From positions 62,001-126,000 of the forward strand of contig JACKJC010000004.1 in NCBI GenBank assembly GCA_020638195.1: a stretch of DNA of 64,000 nucleotides, in the 5' to 3' direction. The translations under genes were made by a program, and so were the position numbers. Positions 53,367 through 62,479 of the stretch are shown in pieces; position 1 is the stretch's first letter; every line of letters begins with the position of its first letter. Origin of the DNA: Methylobacteriaceae bacterium. GTDB lineage: Bacteria > Pseudomonadota > Alphaproteobacteria > Rhizobiales > Beijerinckiaceae. Below the pieces are notes generated by a model. It was given only the letters and a program-made list of their open reading frames with translations, was not told the origin of the DNA and did not search any database.

Positions 53367-54166
53367 GCGCGATTTTCGCATATCCGGCGACGCCCGCACG
53401 GGCTTCGTCGAAGCTGTGGCTGACGGCGGCCGGCGCGGCGGTTGTTCTGCATCTGACGCTCGCGGGCGTCGCCGCATGGACGTTGCGGCCGGACGTCGCG
53501 GACGACGACGACGGCGCGCCGGCGATCGAACTCGCCATGGACATGGCGGCGCCGAGGAGCGAGCAGACCGACCTGCCGCCGGGGCCGGAAGCCGATGCGT
53601 CCGCCGCCGCGCCCGACAGCGCGCAAGCCGCGCCGAAAGCCGAGGCGATGGACCGGCCGAAGGAGGATGCGGTCGAGTCCGACAATCCCGATCGCCTCGT
53701 CGCGCCGGAGCAGGCGAAGAAGCCCGAACGCGAACCGGACGAGACGCGCCCGCAGCCGTCGGAGGCGTCCACCGCCTCGGTCGCCTCGGAAGCAACGGCC
53801 ACGCCGCGTCAGGAGGCGACGCCGGAAGCGCGCGCGGCGGTTGCGCCCAGCGTTGGCGCTGGCGCCGCGGCGCAACGCATCAAGCTGGACTGGCAAAAGC
53901 GCCTGTTCGCGCATCTCAGCCGGCACAAGCGATATCCGGCGAACGTCCGTCAGCGGCAGGCGGAGAATCGGGTGATATTCTCACTGGATCGAACGGGCCA
54001 CGTCGTTTCCGCCCGCATCAGCGCGGGTTCCGGCGATCAGGCCTTCGATGCCGCCGCTCTCGACATGATGAAGCGCTTCGATCCAGTTCCCGCGCCGCCG
54101 CCGCTGGTGGCCGACGAAACACTCACCTTCGAAATTCCGGTCGTTTTCAGAGCGCCGTCGCGCTGA
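53363..54166 (+). CDS. tonB: TonB energy-transducing protein
   Basis: The protein has 267 residues from TTG 53363, overlapping the ExbD stop. An N-terminal membrane anchor (LTAAGAAVVLHLTLAGVAA) is followed by a long Pro/Glu/Lys-rich periplasmic stretch and the C-terminal TonB domain: LFAHLSRHKRYPANVRQ, then FSLDRTGHVVSARISAGSG and FDAAALDMMKRFDPVP. It passes proton-motive energy from ExbBD to the receptor. The anchor His in VLHLTL matches the conserved position. Confidence 0.9.
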   Translation: MSAIFAYPATPARASSKLWLTAAGAAVVLHLTLAGVAAWTLRPDVADDDDGAPAIELAMDMAAPRSEQTDLPPGPEADASAAAPDSAQAAPKAEAMDRPKEDAVESDNPDRLVAPEQAKKPEREPDETRPQPSEASTASVASEATATPRQEATPEARAAVAPSVGAGAAAQRIKLDWQKRLFAHLSRHKRYPANVRQRQAENRVIFSLDRTGHVVSARISAGSGDQAFDAAALDMMKRFDPVPAPPPLVADETLTFEIPVVFRAPSR

Positions 54167-54455
54167 TTGCCCGTCGACAGGCAGCGGCGCAGGGACGTCA
54201 GAAGCGCAATTCAAGCTCGGGCCTGAGCATCACGGGCGTTCCCGCAGCTTGAGCGGTGCTCGGCTGCAGCGACGCAAGGGCAACATAATCGAGTATCTCA
54301 GGCGTGCCGGTCGGGGGGATCGGCTGTAACGGACCTCCGCTACCATTTCCCCTTAACTCGACTGTAATCCCCCTCCTCCTCCATAATGCGCCAAACGAGC
54401 CGCGCCCGTTTCGGCGCGCGCCCCTGCGGCGCGGTGGCGTGGCCGAGGAGGAAAG

Positions 54456-55232
54456 ATGCCCAAGTTCGCCGCCAATCTCTCCATGATGTTCACGGAGCAT
54501 GATTTCCTCGACCGTTTCGATGCGGCGGCCGACGCCGGCTTCGCCGCGGTCGAATATCTGTTTCCCTACGAGCATTCGCCGACCGACATTGCCGAGCGGC
54601 TGACCCGCAACAATCTGACGCAGGCCCTGTTCAACCTGCCGCCCGGCGATTTCGCCGCCGGCGAGCGCGGACTGGCGGCGCTTAGCGGCCGCGCCGAGGA
54701 GTTCAAGGCAAGCGTCGACCTTGCGCTGGAATATGCCGCCGCCACCGGCGTGAAGCGCCTGCACATGATGGCGGGTCTCGCCTCGTCCCATGACCCGAAG
54801 GCGCTCGTCACCTACCAGGGCGCGCTCGAACTCGCTGCGCGAAAACTGGGCGAGGCCGGGCTCGATCTCGTCATCGAGCCGATCAATGGCCGCAACATGC
54901 CCGGCTATTTCCTCAACGATTTCGGCCTCGCCGAAAAGATCATCTCGGCGAGCGGCATGGCGAATGTGAAACTGCAATTCGACATCTACCACCGCCAGAT
55001 CATGCATGGCGACGTGACGATGGCGCTGCGCGCGATGATGCCGATCACGGGCCATGTGCAGATCGCCAGCGTGCCCTCGCGCAACGAGCCGGACGGCGAG
55101 GAACTGAACTATCCCTTCCTGTTCGCGGAGCTCGACCGCCTCGGCTACGACGGATATGTGGGCTGCGAATATAATCCGCGTGGGCGCACGGCAGACGGCC
55201 TCGCGTGGTTCAAGCCGTTTGCGAGGAGCTGA
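54456..55232 (+). CDS. otnI: 2-oxo-tetronate isomerase (hydroxypyruvate isomerase family)
   Basis: The 258-residue protein has a TIM barrel of the hydroxypyruvate isomerase type: LSMMFTEHDFLDRFDAAAD, VIEPINGRNMPGYFL, LQFDIYHRQIMHGD, GCEYNPRG. Glu and Asp/His in these motifs bind the metal. In the four-carbon acid-sugar pathway it converts 2-oxo-tetronate to 3-oxo-tetronate. The kinase of the same pathway starts 3 bases later. The upstream regulator or dehydrogenase genes of the pathway are not in the window. Confidence 0.88.
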   Translation: MPKFAANLSMMFTEHDFLDRFDAAADAGFAAVEYLFPYEHSPTDIAERLTRNNLTQALFNLPPGDFAAGERGLAALSGRAEEFKASVDLALEYAAATGVKRLHMMAGLASSHDPKALVTYQGALELAARKLGEAGLDLVIEPINGRNMPGYFLNDFGLAEKIISASGMANVKLQFDIYHRQIMHGDVTMALRAMMPITGHVQIASVPSRNEPDGEELNYPFLFAELDRLGYDGYVGCEYNPRGRTADGLAWFKPFARS

Positions 55233-55235
55233 CCA

Positions 55236-56498
55236 ATGCCCATCCTGCTCGGCGCTGTCGCCGACGATTACACCGGCGCCTCCGACCTCGCGAACACCTT
55301 CTCCAAGAACGGCCTGCGCACCGTGCAGACGATCGGCGCGCCGCCGGACACGCTGCCGCTGCCTGATGTCGACGCCGTCGTCGTCGCGCTGAAGATCCGC
55401 TCGGTCGCTGCCGATGAAGCCGTGAACGCTGCGCGAAAAGCGCGGGAATGGCTGACCGCGCGTGGCGCGAAGCATGTGATGTACAAGATCTGCTCGACCT
55501 TCGATTCCACCGACGAAGGCAACATCGGCCCGGTGACGGAGGCCTTTCGCGCCGATGCGCAGGCCGGAACGGTGATCGTGACCCCGGCCTTTCCCGAGAC
55601 CGGCCGCTCCGTCTATCTCGCCCATCTCTTCGTCAACGGCGAATTGCTGAGCGAGAGCCCGCTGAAGGATCATCCGCTCAATCCCATGCGCGACCCGAGC
55701 CTCGTGCGCGTGCTGGCGCGCCAGTCGAAGGCGCCGGTCGGCCTGCTCGATCTCGCGACGATTGCAAGGGGCGCCGACGCCGTGAACGCCGCGCTGGCGG
55801 ACATGAGCGCCAGGAATTTCGGCGCGGCGATCGCCGACGCGGTCTTCGAAACCGATCTCGAAATCCTGGGCCGCGCCGCGCTGCAATCGCCTGTATCCAC
55901 CGGCGCCTCCGGACTCGGTCTCGGCCTTGCGCGCGCGCTGGCGACAGCGGGTGCGACGCATGAACCAAAACTCGATCCCGTCGGCGGGCTCAGCGCCATC
56001 GTCGCGGGCTCCTGCTCCAAGGCGACGCTCGAACAGCTCGCCATCGCCGAAAAATCCATGCCCGTGTTGCGCCTCGACACCGATGCGCTGATGCGCGGCG
56101 ACGCGGAGATTCTGCGTGCGCTCGAGTGGGCGGGCGAGCGCATCGCCAAGGGCCCGGTGGCCATCGCCGCCAGCGCGACGCCGGACGCGGTCGCGCGCAT
56201 GCAGGAGAAATACGGCCGCGAGTCGGCAGGCCACGCCATCGAACAGGCGACGTCGCGCATCGCGGCGGAACTCGTTGCGCGCGGCGTGAAGCGGCTGGTG
56301 GTGGCGGGCGGCGAGACGTCGGGCGCGGCGGTCGATCGTCTGCAGATTCCGGCCTTCCTCGTCGGCCCCGAAATCGCGCCCGGCGTGCCCGTGCTGCGCA
56401 CGGTCGGCGGCCCGCATGGCGCAATGCAGCTGGCGCTGAAGTCGGGCAATTTCGGTGGGCCGGAGTTTTTCGCGCGGGCGCTGGGGATGATGGGGTGA
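55236..56498 (+). CDS. otnK: 3-oxo-tetronate kinase
   Basis: The 420-residue protein belongs to the four-carbon acid-sugar kinase family. The N-terminal substrate part has GAVADDYTGASDLANTF and MYKICSTFDSTDEGNIGP; the C-terminal ATP part has VAGGETSGAAVDRLQ and TVGGPHGAMQLALKSGNF. It phosphorylates 3-oxo-tetronate made by the preceding isomerase. Length and motifs are complete. Confidence 0.9.
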   Translation: MPILLGAVADDYTGASDLANTFSKNGLRTVQTIGAPPDTLPLPDVDAVVVALKIRSVAADEAVNAARKAREWLTARGAKHVMYKICSTFDSTDEGNIGPVTEAFRADAQAGTVIVTPAFPETGRSVYLAHLFVNGELLSESPLKDHPLNPMRDPSLVRVLARQSKAPVGLLDLATIARGADAVNAALADMSARNFGAAIADAVFETDLEILGRAALQSPVSTGASGLGLGLARALATAGATHEPKLDPVGGLSAIVAGSCSKATLEQLAIAEKSMPVLRLDTDALMRGDAEILRALEWAGERIAKGPVAIAASATPDAVARMQEKYGRESAGHAIEQATSRIAAELVARGVKRLVVAGGETSGAAVDRLQIPAFLVGPEIAPGVPVLRTVGGPHGAMQLALKSGNFGGPEFFARALGMMG

Positions 56499-57127
56499 CG
56501 CGCTCTCCGCCAGCACGTCCCTCATGCTGAGGAGGCCGCGTCAGCGGCCGTCTCGAAGCATGTAGTTCGCGGCCATCCTTCGAGACGCGATGCTCCGCAT
56601 CGCTCCTCAGGATGAGGATTCGTGTGCACGCGCCAACACCCCCGCCGTCTTCGCAGACGCAGGGTTGCACACCCGTTCCGCCCCGGAAGGCGCGGGACGC
56701 CCGCCTTCCTGCGAGAGGCCGGCAAAGCCTCGAGCGGAAGGGAGAGCTCAATTCCGAACCGCCCGCCAGACTGCGAGCGCCCCGTCGCGCGAAGTTTGAG
56801 GCTTGCTCCATGCGCCCCCGGAGGGGGACGATTGGTAACCTCCGCTGCCCCGGCCTCTCGCCGGGCGGGAAAGCATGGCTTGGGCCGCCGCGCCGCGGAC
56901 CCATCACGCCCGCAAACGCAGCCTTCGCTCTCCGTGCGGCCGGCGCGATGAAAGCCGGCTTCCGCAGACATTTCCCGCAAAGGAAACGCCCTGAACGCTG
57001 AGAGAGCGCCCATCGCACGAAGACGTCGCATCTGTGCATATTTTCCTATAATTGTCAAGAACGGCGGCTTGATCGCGCCAGCGCCGCCGTCCAATGTCGC
57101 GCAGTCAGCAACCGGAGCGCGACGTCG
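56499..57127. other. Intergenic region with a palindromic repeat
   Basis: A 96-base repeat element occupies 56521-56616 (separate entry). The rest, 56617-57127, is GC-rich without a gene; short frames lack domains. The A+T-rich stretch near 57035-57060 may hold the promoter of the peptidase gene. Confidence 0.45.
56521..56616. repeat. Dispersed 96-base nested palindrome, copy 1
   Basis: It starts CTCATGCTGAGGAG and ends CTCCTCAGGATGAG; inside, GTCTCGAAG and CTTCGAGAC form a second inverted pair. A second copy of the same length, with the same ends, lies at 61449-61544. This is the form of a small dispersed palindromic element common in rhizobial genomes. Confidence 0.7.
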
Positions 57128-58606
57128 ATGAAGTGGATTTTCCGAACGCTCGGAGCGCTCGCGCTGATCATCGGCGCGCTCGTCGCCATCATGGCGTGGA
57201 ATGCGTCGGGCCGCACTGGCGATCAGGCCGCCGTCACGCCCGCGCCGAAACTGGATGTCGATGCGAATGCGGCGGCCCAACGTCTCGCCGGCGCGGTGCG
57301 CTTCAAGACCATTTCGTGGGATGGCAGGCCCGACGCGAGCGGCGATGAATTTCTAGCGCTGCACGATTATCTCGAAAAGAATTTTCCGGCGGCCCATCGC
57401 CTCCTCAAGCGCGAGAAAATCGGTCAGTTCAGCCTGCTCTACACATGGCAGGGGTCCGACGCTTCGCTGAAACCCGTGATGCTGATGGCGCATCAGGACG
57501 TCGTGCCGATCGCGCCGGGCACGGAGAAGAACTGGCGGCACGAGCCCTTCAGCGGCGACATCGCCGATGGCTTCGTCTGGGGTCGCGGCGCCTGGGACGA
57601 CAAGAGCAATCTTCTCGCCCTGTTCGAAGCGGTCGAAAAACTCGCGGTTTCCGGCGTTCAACCAAAACGCACGATCTACATTGCGTCCGGCCACGACGAG
57701 GAAGTCGGCGGTCCGCGCGGCGCGACCCAGATCGCAAAACTGCTCGACCAGCGCGGCGTGAAACTGGAATTCGTGATCGACGAGGGCATGATCGTCACGT
57801 CAGGCGTCGTGCCCGGCGTCGCAAAGCCGGTAGCGCTGATCGGTCTCGCCGAAAAGGGCTCCGCGACCGTCTCCATCTCCGCCGAAGGCGCACCCGGGCA
57901 TTCCTCCATGCCGCCAGCGCGCAGCCGCATCGGGGACGTCGCCGATGCGCTCGTCAAGCTCGAGACGCATCAGATGCCCTCCCGCATCCAGGGCGTCGCG
58001 CGCGAATCGCTGGAAGCGCTGGCCCCGGACATGGGCGGGCTCAACCGCCTCATTCTGTCCAATCTCTGGCTCACCGAGCCGCTGGCCCGCGCCGCGCTGT
58101 CGAAATCGCCGGCGGCGGCGGCCTTGATGCGCACCACCACCGCGCTGACCGTGTTCAACGCCGGCGAAAAATCGAATGTGCTGCCGGGCAAGGCAGAGGC
58201 CCTGGTCAATTTTCGGCTCGCGCCGGGCGATAGCATCGAGAGCGTGCTGCAACACGTGCGCTACACTGTCGGCAATCCGCTGCTGAAAGTGGCGACCGTG
58301 GGGGTCGCGCGCGAAGCCTCGCCGGTATCGCCATCGGACAGCCCTGCCTTCAGGCTCATTGAACGCACCGTCCGCGAAACCATGCCCGAAGCCGTCGTCG
58401 CGCCGGGTCTCGTGATCGCCGGCACGGATTCGCGCCAGATGAGCGGGTTGACGAGCAACGTCTACCGTTTCGTGCCGGTGCGCGCCGGCCCCGGCGATCT
58501 CGCTCGTTTCCACGGCACGAACGAGCGCATCGGCGTGGAGAATTACGCGGAAGTGATCCGCTTCTTTCACCGGCTGATCAGCGTGTCGGCGATCGAGGGT
58601 AAGTGA
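57128..58606 (+). CDS. M20-family metallopeptidase, membrane-anchored
   Basis: The protein has 492 residues. An N-terminal hydrophobic helix (LGALALIIGALVAIMAW) anchors it or serves as an uncleaved signal. The M20 zinc site is MAHQDVVPI, GRGAWDDKSNL, GHDEEVGGPRG and FHGTNERIGVENY. A dimerisation domain around residues 240-370 is present. It resembles carboxypeptidase S/PM20D1-type enzymes acting on N-acyl amino acids or dipeptides, in the periplasm if anchored. It has no operon partner. Confidence 0.87.
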   Translation: MKWIFRTLGALALIIGALVAIMAWNASGRTGDQAAVTPAPKLDVDANAAAQRLAGAVRFKTISWDGRPDASGDEFLALHDYLEKNFPAAHRLLKREKIGQFSLLYTWQGSDASLKPVMLMAHQDVVPIAPGTEKNWRHEPFSGDIADGFVWGRGAWDDKSNLLALFEAVEKLAVSGVQPKRTIYIASGHDEEVGGPRGATQIAKLLDQRGVKLEFVIDEGMIVTSGVVPGVAKPVALIGLAEKGSATVSISAEGAPGHSSMPPARSRIGDVADALVKLETHQMPSRIQGVARESLEALAPDMGGLNRLILSNLWLTEPLARAALSKSPAAAALMRTTTALTVFNAGEKSNVLPGKAEALVNFRLAPGDSIESVLQHVRYTVGNPLLKVATVGVAREASPVSPSDSPAFRLIERTVRETMPEAVVAPGLVIAGTDSRQMSGLTSNVYRFVPVRAGPGDLARFHGTNERIGVENYAEVIRFFHRLISVSAIEGK

Positions 58607-58644
58607 AAAGGACGCGTCGATGACGCGCTCCACTCGCATGTGTC

Positions 58645-58725
58645 GTCATTGTGAGCGAAGCGAAGCAATCCGGAGCGACGATCCGACACTGGATGCTTCG
58701 CTGCCGCGCTCCTCGCAATGATGAC
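58645..58725. repeat. Dispersed palindromic element between convergent genes
   Basis: GTCATTGTGAGCGAAGCGAA at the left and its near complement TTCGCTGCCGCGCTCCTCGC plus AATGATGAC at the right form an imperfect hairpin. It lies between the convergent peptidase and cyclase genes and may also serve as a terminator. Similar elements are frequent in Hyphomicrobiales. Confidence 0.55.
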
Positions 58726-58731
58726 TCTAGC

Positions 58732-60003
58732 TCACTCCGCCGCCGGAGCGTCTTTCACGTCCACCCGCGCCATCAATCGCCACGCGGACGTCGCGCCTTT
58801 GCCCTTGAGGTCGAACACGAGCGGCCCCTCGCACACGAACTCCGGCGTCAGCGCGCTGCGCGTCGCTTCCGTCAGCAATATCTCTCCACCGGCCGCGCTC
58901 ATCTCCAGCCGGCTCGCTGTATTGACCGTGTCGCCCCAGACATCGAACAGGAATTTAGTGTCGCCGATAATTCCGGCAGTGACCGGCCCGGAGGCAACGC
59001 CGATCTTCACTTGCACAGGCGAGCCGTCGGGAAAACGGACCCGGCTCGCTTCGGCGCGCAAAGCCAGCGCCACGGCGGCGATTTCGCGCGCGTGATTGGG
59101 GCGTGTATCCGGCACGCTGGCGGCGACCATATAGCAATCGCCGATCGTCTTGATCTTCTCGAGCCGATGCTTCGCGACGATTCGGTCGAAACGCGTGAAG
59201 AGTTCGTTGAGGAGTCCGACCACGGCTTCCGAACTCATCGCGTCGGCCTTGGCGGTGAAACCGACAATGTCTGCGAAGAGGACGGTTATATCTTCATAGG
59301 AGTCGGCGATCGTGACCTCGCCTGCTTCCTTGCGTGCCGCGATGCTCGGCGGCAAGACATTGTAGAGCAGCCGCCTGATCTCGCCTTCCGCGCGCGACAG
59401 CGCCTGCTGCTGCACGAAGGAGAGCCGCGCCGTACGTTCCAGCATGTAGGCGGAAATGGCGGCGATCGTCGCGCTCCACAGCAGGAAAGGAAACTCGTAA
59501 CTGAAAACCTTTGGCGGCTCGGGCTTGAAAATACCGGCGACCAGCGCATAGCCGAGACAGCTCAATGCCGCCGCCGCGACGCCTTCGACGAAGGAGACGC
59601 CTGTCACCACGAAAGCCGCGGAAGCGACCAGCATGAACAGGGGCAGCGTGCGGAACTGCGGATCGGCCTCCGGCGGGATGGTGAGCTTGAGACCGAAAAC
59701 GAGGCAGATGTTGAGCGCGAGAAACGCGAATGCCCACGGCTGTATCCAAGGCCCGGGCATTCGCATGTAGGTCATGGCGACGATCACGACCGCCAGCACG
59801 ACGCCGACTCCACGCACGGCGAGAGCAGAGGGCGTCTGTTCCGGCAGGATCACGAGGTCGAGAATGCCGAACGCGCTCCACATGCACGCCACGACAGCCG
59901 CCGTCAGCCGCGTGTTGTGCAGGCGATAGGGAATTCGGCTGGCGCGATAGGCGGCCTCCGCCCGCGCATCCGGAAATTTCAGAAGGAAGCGTGATGGCCC
60001 CAT
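58732..60003 (-). CDS. Class III adenylate cyclase with membrane sensor domain
   Basis: The protein has 423 residues from ATG 60003 (TTG 60066 in frame). The N-terminal 200 residues hold about six predicted membrane helices. The C-terminal catalytic domain has ITVLFADIVGFTAKAD (metal Asp), KIKTIGDCYMVAA with the adenine-selecting Lys, and LFDVWGDTVNTASRLE with the partner Asp, Asn and Arg. These residues favour ATP over GTP. It makes cAMP in response to an unknown membrane signal. Confidence 0.9.
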   Translation of the reverse strand: MGPSRFLLKFPDARAEAAYRASRIPYRLHNTRLTAAVVACMWSAFGILDLVILPEQTPSALAVRGVGVVLAVVIVAMTYMRMPGPWIQPWAFAFLALNICLVFGLKLTIPPEADPQFRTLPLFMLVASAAFVVTGVSFVEGVAAAALSCLGYALVAGIFKPEPPKVFSYEFPFLLWSATIAAISAYMLERTARLSFVQQQALSRAEGEIRRLLYNVLPPSIAARKEAGEVTIADSYEDITVLFADIVGFTAKADAMSSEAVVGLLNELFTRFDRIVAKHRLEKIKTIGDCYMVAASVPDTRPNHAREIAAVALALRAEASRVRFPDGSPVQVKIGVASGPVTAGIIGDTKFLFDVWGDTVNTASRLEMSAAGGEILLTEATRSALTPEFVCEGPLVFDLKGKGATSAWRLMARVDVKDAPAAE

Positions 60004-60173
60004 CGCCCTGCTCGCGGCAGATCTTGGCGCGCGCGCCACGAAGATCGCGGTGCGCCGACGCCCCAAGCAATATGTGGCCGCAGGCCGCGCAGCTCGTCAA
60101 GCAAACCTTTGGCCGGAAACGAAGAAAGCGGCGCCCGAGGGCGCCGCTCTCCACAGAAGCGAAAGCTTCGCGA

Positions 60174-61406
60174 TCAGATGCGTTCGATGATGACCGCCGG
60201 CGCCATGCCGCCCGCCGCGCACATGGTCACGAGGCCGAACTGCTTGCCGCAGCGCTCGAGTTCGTCGAGCACCGTGCCGATCAGGATGGCGCCGGTCGCG
60301 CCGATCGGATGGCCGAGCGCGATCGAGCCGCCATTGACGTTGACCTTGTCGCGATCGAGGTCGAGGTCGCGCTGGAACTTCTCCGACACGACGGCGAAGG
60401 CTTCGTTGATCTCCCAGAGGTCGATGTCCTCTTTCTTGAGACCAGCCTTTTCGAGCACCTTCTTGGCGGCGGGAACCGGCGCGTTCAGCATCAGCTCCGG
60501 GCTGTCGCCCATATTGGCCATCGCGCGGATCTTCGCGCGCGGCTTCATGCCGTGCGCCTTGGCGTAGTCAGCGGAAGCCAGCAGCACAGCGCCCGAACCA
60601 TCGACCACGCCTGACGAATTGCCGGCGTGATGCACGTGCTCGATCTTGAGGTCGGGATAGGCCTGCAGGATCAGCGACAGATAGGTCGTGCCCTTGTCGT
60701 CGAGCGGCGCATTGGCGAGCGCCGGGAAGGCGGCCTTCAGCGCGGCGAGGCCTTCGCGCGTCGTCTGCGGGCGCGGATATTCATCGTGGTCGAGCGCCAG
60801 CGTGCCGTCTTCCTTGTAGACTGGAATGAGCGACTTCTTGAACCGCCCTTCCTTGATCGCGACATCGGCGCGCTGCTGCGAGACATAGCCCGCTTCATCC
60901 AGCGCTTCGCGCGAGATTCCCTCGAGCGTCGCGATTGCGTCGGCGCACACGCCCTGGTGCGTCTGCGGATGATGCAGGCGCAGGCGCATATTGCCATTGT
61001 CCATGATCATCGGGCCGTCGCCGCGGCGGCCGCCCATCGACATCATTTCCGTACCGCCGCCGATGACCAGGTCTTCCATGCCCGACATGATGCAGGCCGC
61101 GGCGAAATTCACCGCCGAAATGCCCGAGCCGCAGAAGCGGTCGATGGTGACGCCCGACGATCTCACGTCATAGCCGGCGTCGAGCGCCGACATGCGGCCG
61201 AGGTCGCCGCCCTGCGGGCCGACCTGCGAGGACGTGCCCCAGATGATGTCGCCGACTTCCTTGGTGTCGAGCTTGTTGCGCTCGGCGAGCGCCTTCAGCA
61301 CGGTCGCGCCGAGCTGCTGGGGATGCACGTCCCACAGCGCGCCCTTGCCGGCCTTGCCGATGCCGCGCGGCGTGCGGCACGCATCGATGATCCAGGCTTC
61401 GTTCAT
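60174..61406 (-). CDS. Acetyl-CoA acyltransferase (thiolase)
   Basis: The protein has 410 residues from ATG 61406, preceded by AAAGGAAA. Thiolase motifs are FCGSGISAVNFAAACIM with the nucleophile Cys, NVNGGSIALGHPIGATG with the His, and VTMCAAGGMAPAVI with the second Cys. It cleaves or forms 3-ketoacyl-CoA. It lies behind a short-chain dehydrogenase gene in the same direction, so both may act in fatty-acid or side-chain beta-oxidation. Confidence 0.9.
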   Translation of the reverse strand: MNEAWIIDACRTPRGIGKAGKGALWDVHPQQLGATVLKALAERNKLDTKEVGDIIWGTSSQVGPQGGDLGRMSALDAGYDVRSSGVTIDRFCGSGISAVNFAAACIMSGMEDLVIGGGTEMMSMGGRRGDGPMIMDNGNMRLRLHHPQTHQGVCADAIATLEGISREALDEAGYVSQQRADVAIKEGRFKKSLIPVYKEDGTLALDHDEYPRPQTTREGLAALKAAFPALANAPLDDKGTTYLSLILQAYPDLKIEHVHHAGNSSGVVDGSGAVLLASADYAKAHGMKPRAKIRAMANMGDSPELMLNAPVPAAKKVLEKAGLKKEDIDLWEINEAFAVVSEKFQRDLDLDRDKVNVNGGSIALGHPIGATGAILIGTVLDELERCGKQFGLVTMCAAGGMAPAVIIERI

Positions 61407-61448
61407 TGGGTGTTTCCTTTCGAGGTGTCCGTTTCGATTTCCCAGTCC

Positions 61449-61544
61449 CTCATGCTGAGGAGCGGCGCGCAGCGCCGCGTCTCGAAGCATGGCCGCGCCC
61501 TCGCCCTTCGAGACGCAATGCTGCGCATTGCTCCTCAGGGTGAG
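61449..61544. repeat. Dispersed 96-base nested palindrome, copy 2
   Basis: It has the same ends and inner GTCTCGAAG/CTTCGAGAC arms as the copy at 56521-56616, in the gap between the dehydrogenase and thiolase genes. It would form a long hairpin in a transcript running through both genes and may tune the downstream thiolase. Confidence 0.7.
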
Positions 61545-61556
61545 GGCGAATTCAGA

Positions 61557-62342
61557 TCACCGCGGCGCCATGCGGATCGCGCCGTCGAGACGCACGTCCT
61601 CGCCGTTGAAATAGCCGCAGGTGATCATGGTGTGCGCGAGCTGCGCATATTCTTCCGCCCGGCCGAGGCGCTTGGGGTGCGGCACCATGGCGGCGAGGCC
61701 CGCCTTCACGTTCTCCGGCGCGCGCGCCAAGAGCGGCGTGTCGAAAATACCCGGCAGGATCGTGTTGCAGCGGATCTGCGAATCCGAGAGATCGCGCGCC
61801 ACCACCAGCGTAATGCCGACGACGCCGGCCTTGGACGCGGTATAGGCGACCTGGCCGATCTGGCCGTCTTCCGCCGCGACCGACGCGGTGTTGACGATCG
61901 CGCCGCGGTCGCCGCAGGGCAGGACCGGCAGATTGAGCATGCCGGCGGCGGCCTTGGTGATGCAGCGGAACGTGCCGATCAGATTGACGTTGATGATACG
62001 CTCGAAATTGTCGAGCGGATATTCCTTGGGCTTCTTGGTCTCGCGGTCGATCGAGGCCGTCTTCGACGCGCCGCCGCCGACGCCTGCGCAGTTCACGAGA
62101 ATGCGCTCCTGACCATTGGCCGCGCGCGCCTTGGCGAAGCCGGCGTCGACGTCCTCGGTCGAGGCGACGTTGACCTTGCAGAACACGCCGCCGACCTCTT
62201 TCGCCAGCTGCTCGCCGAGCTCTTCGTTGAGGTCGAAAATCGCGCATTTCACGCCGTGGGCGGCGAGCATGCGAACCGTCGCCGCGCCGAGGCCAGAGGC
62301 GCCGCCCGTGACAACGGCCGAAATCTGATTGTTGAGTTCCAT
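61557..62342 (-). CDS. Short-chain dehydrogenase, 3-hydroxyacyl-CoA dehydrogenase type
   Basis: The protein has 261 residues from ATG 62342, with GAGGAGG 9 bases upstream. The cofactor motif is VVTGGASGLGAATVRML and the catalytic residues are Ser in IVNTASVAAEDG and Tyr/Lys in VAYTASKAGVV. The whole resembles the type II 3-hydroxyacyl-CoA dehydrogenases (HSD10 group), which oxidise 3-hydroxyacyl-CoA with NAD. The neighbour thiolase performs the next step. Confidence 0.88.
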   Translation of the reverse strand: MELNNQISAVVTGGASGLGAATVRMLAAHGVKCAIFDLNEELGEQLAKEVGGVFCKVNVASTEDVDAGFAKARAANGQERILVNCAGVGGGASKTASIDRETKKPKEYPLDNFERIINVNLIGTFRCITKAAAGMLNLPVLPCGDRGAIVNTASVAAEDGQIGQVAYTASKAGVVGITLVVARDLSDSQIRCNTILPGIFDTPLLARAPENVKAGLAAMVPHPKRLGRAEEYAQLAHTMITCGYFNGEDVRLDGAIRMAPR

Positions 62343-62431
62343 CCCTGTACGCCTCCTCATGCGGATCGCGATTTAATCGCCCGCTTAAATCCGGAGGCAC
62401 AATACGCGAAAATCCGAAATGCGAAAGACCC

Positions 62432-62456
62432 CTCCCGCATGGCGGTCATGCGGGAG
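62432..62456 (-). terminator. Terminator-like hairpin after the phosphate transporter
   Basis: CTCCCGCATG and CATGCGGGAG form a perfect 10-base stem with a 5-base loop, between the end of the PiT gene and the start of the dehydrogenase gene. Reading on the minus strand it is followed only by a short T stretch, so termination may be partial. Confidence 0.55.
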
Positions 62457-62479
62457 ACTGGTTTCGCTCCGCGAAAATC

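Noticed and set aside
54198..56525. Long minus-strand open frame opposite otnI and otnK
   Set aside because: It is antisense to two well-supported genes and has the Arg/Ala-rich composition of GC-rich shadows.
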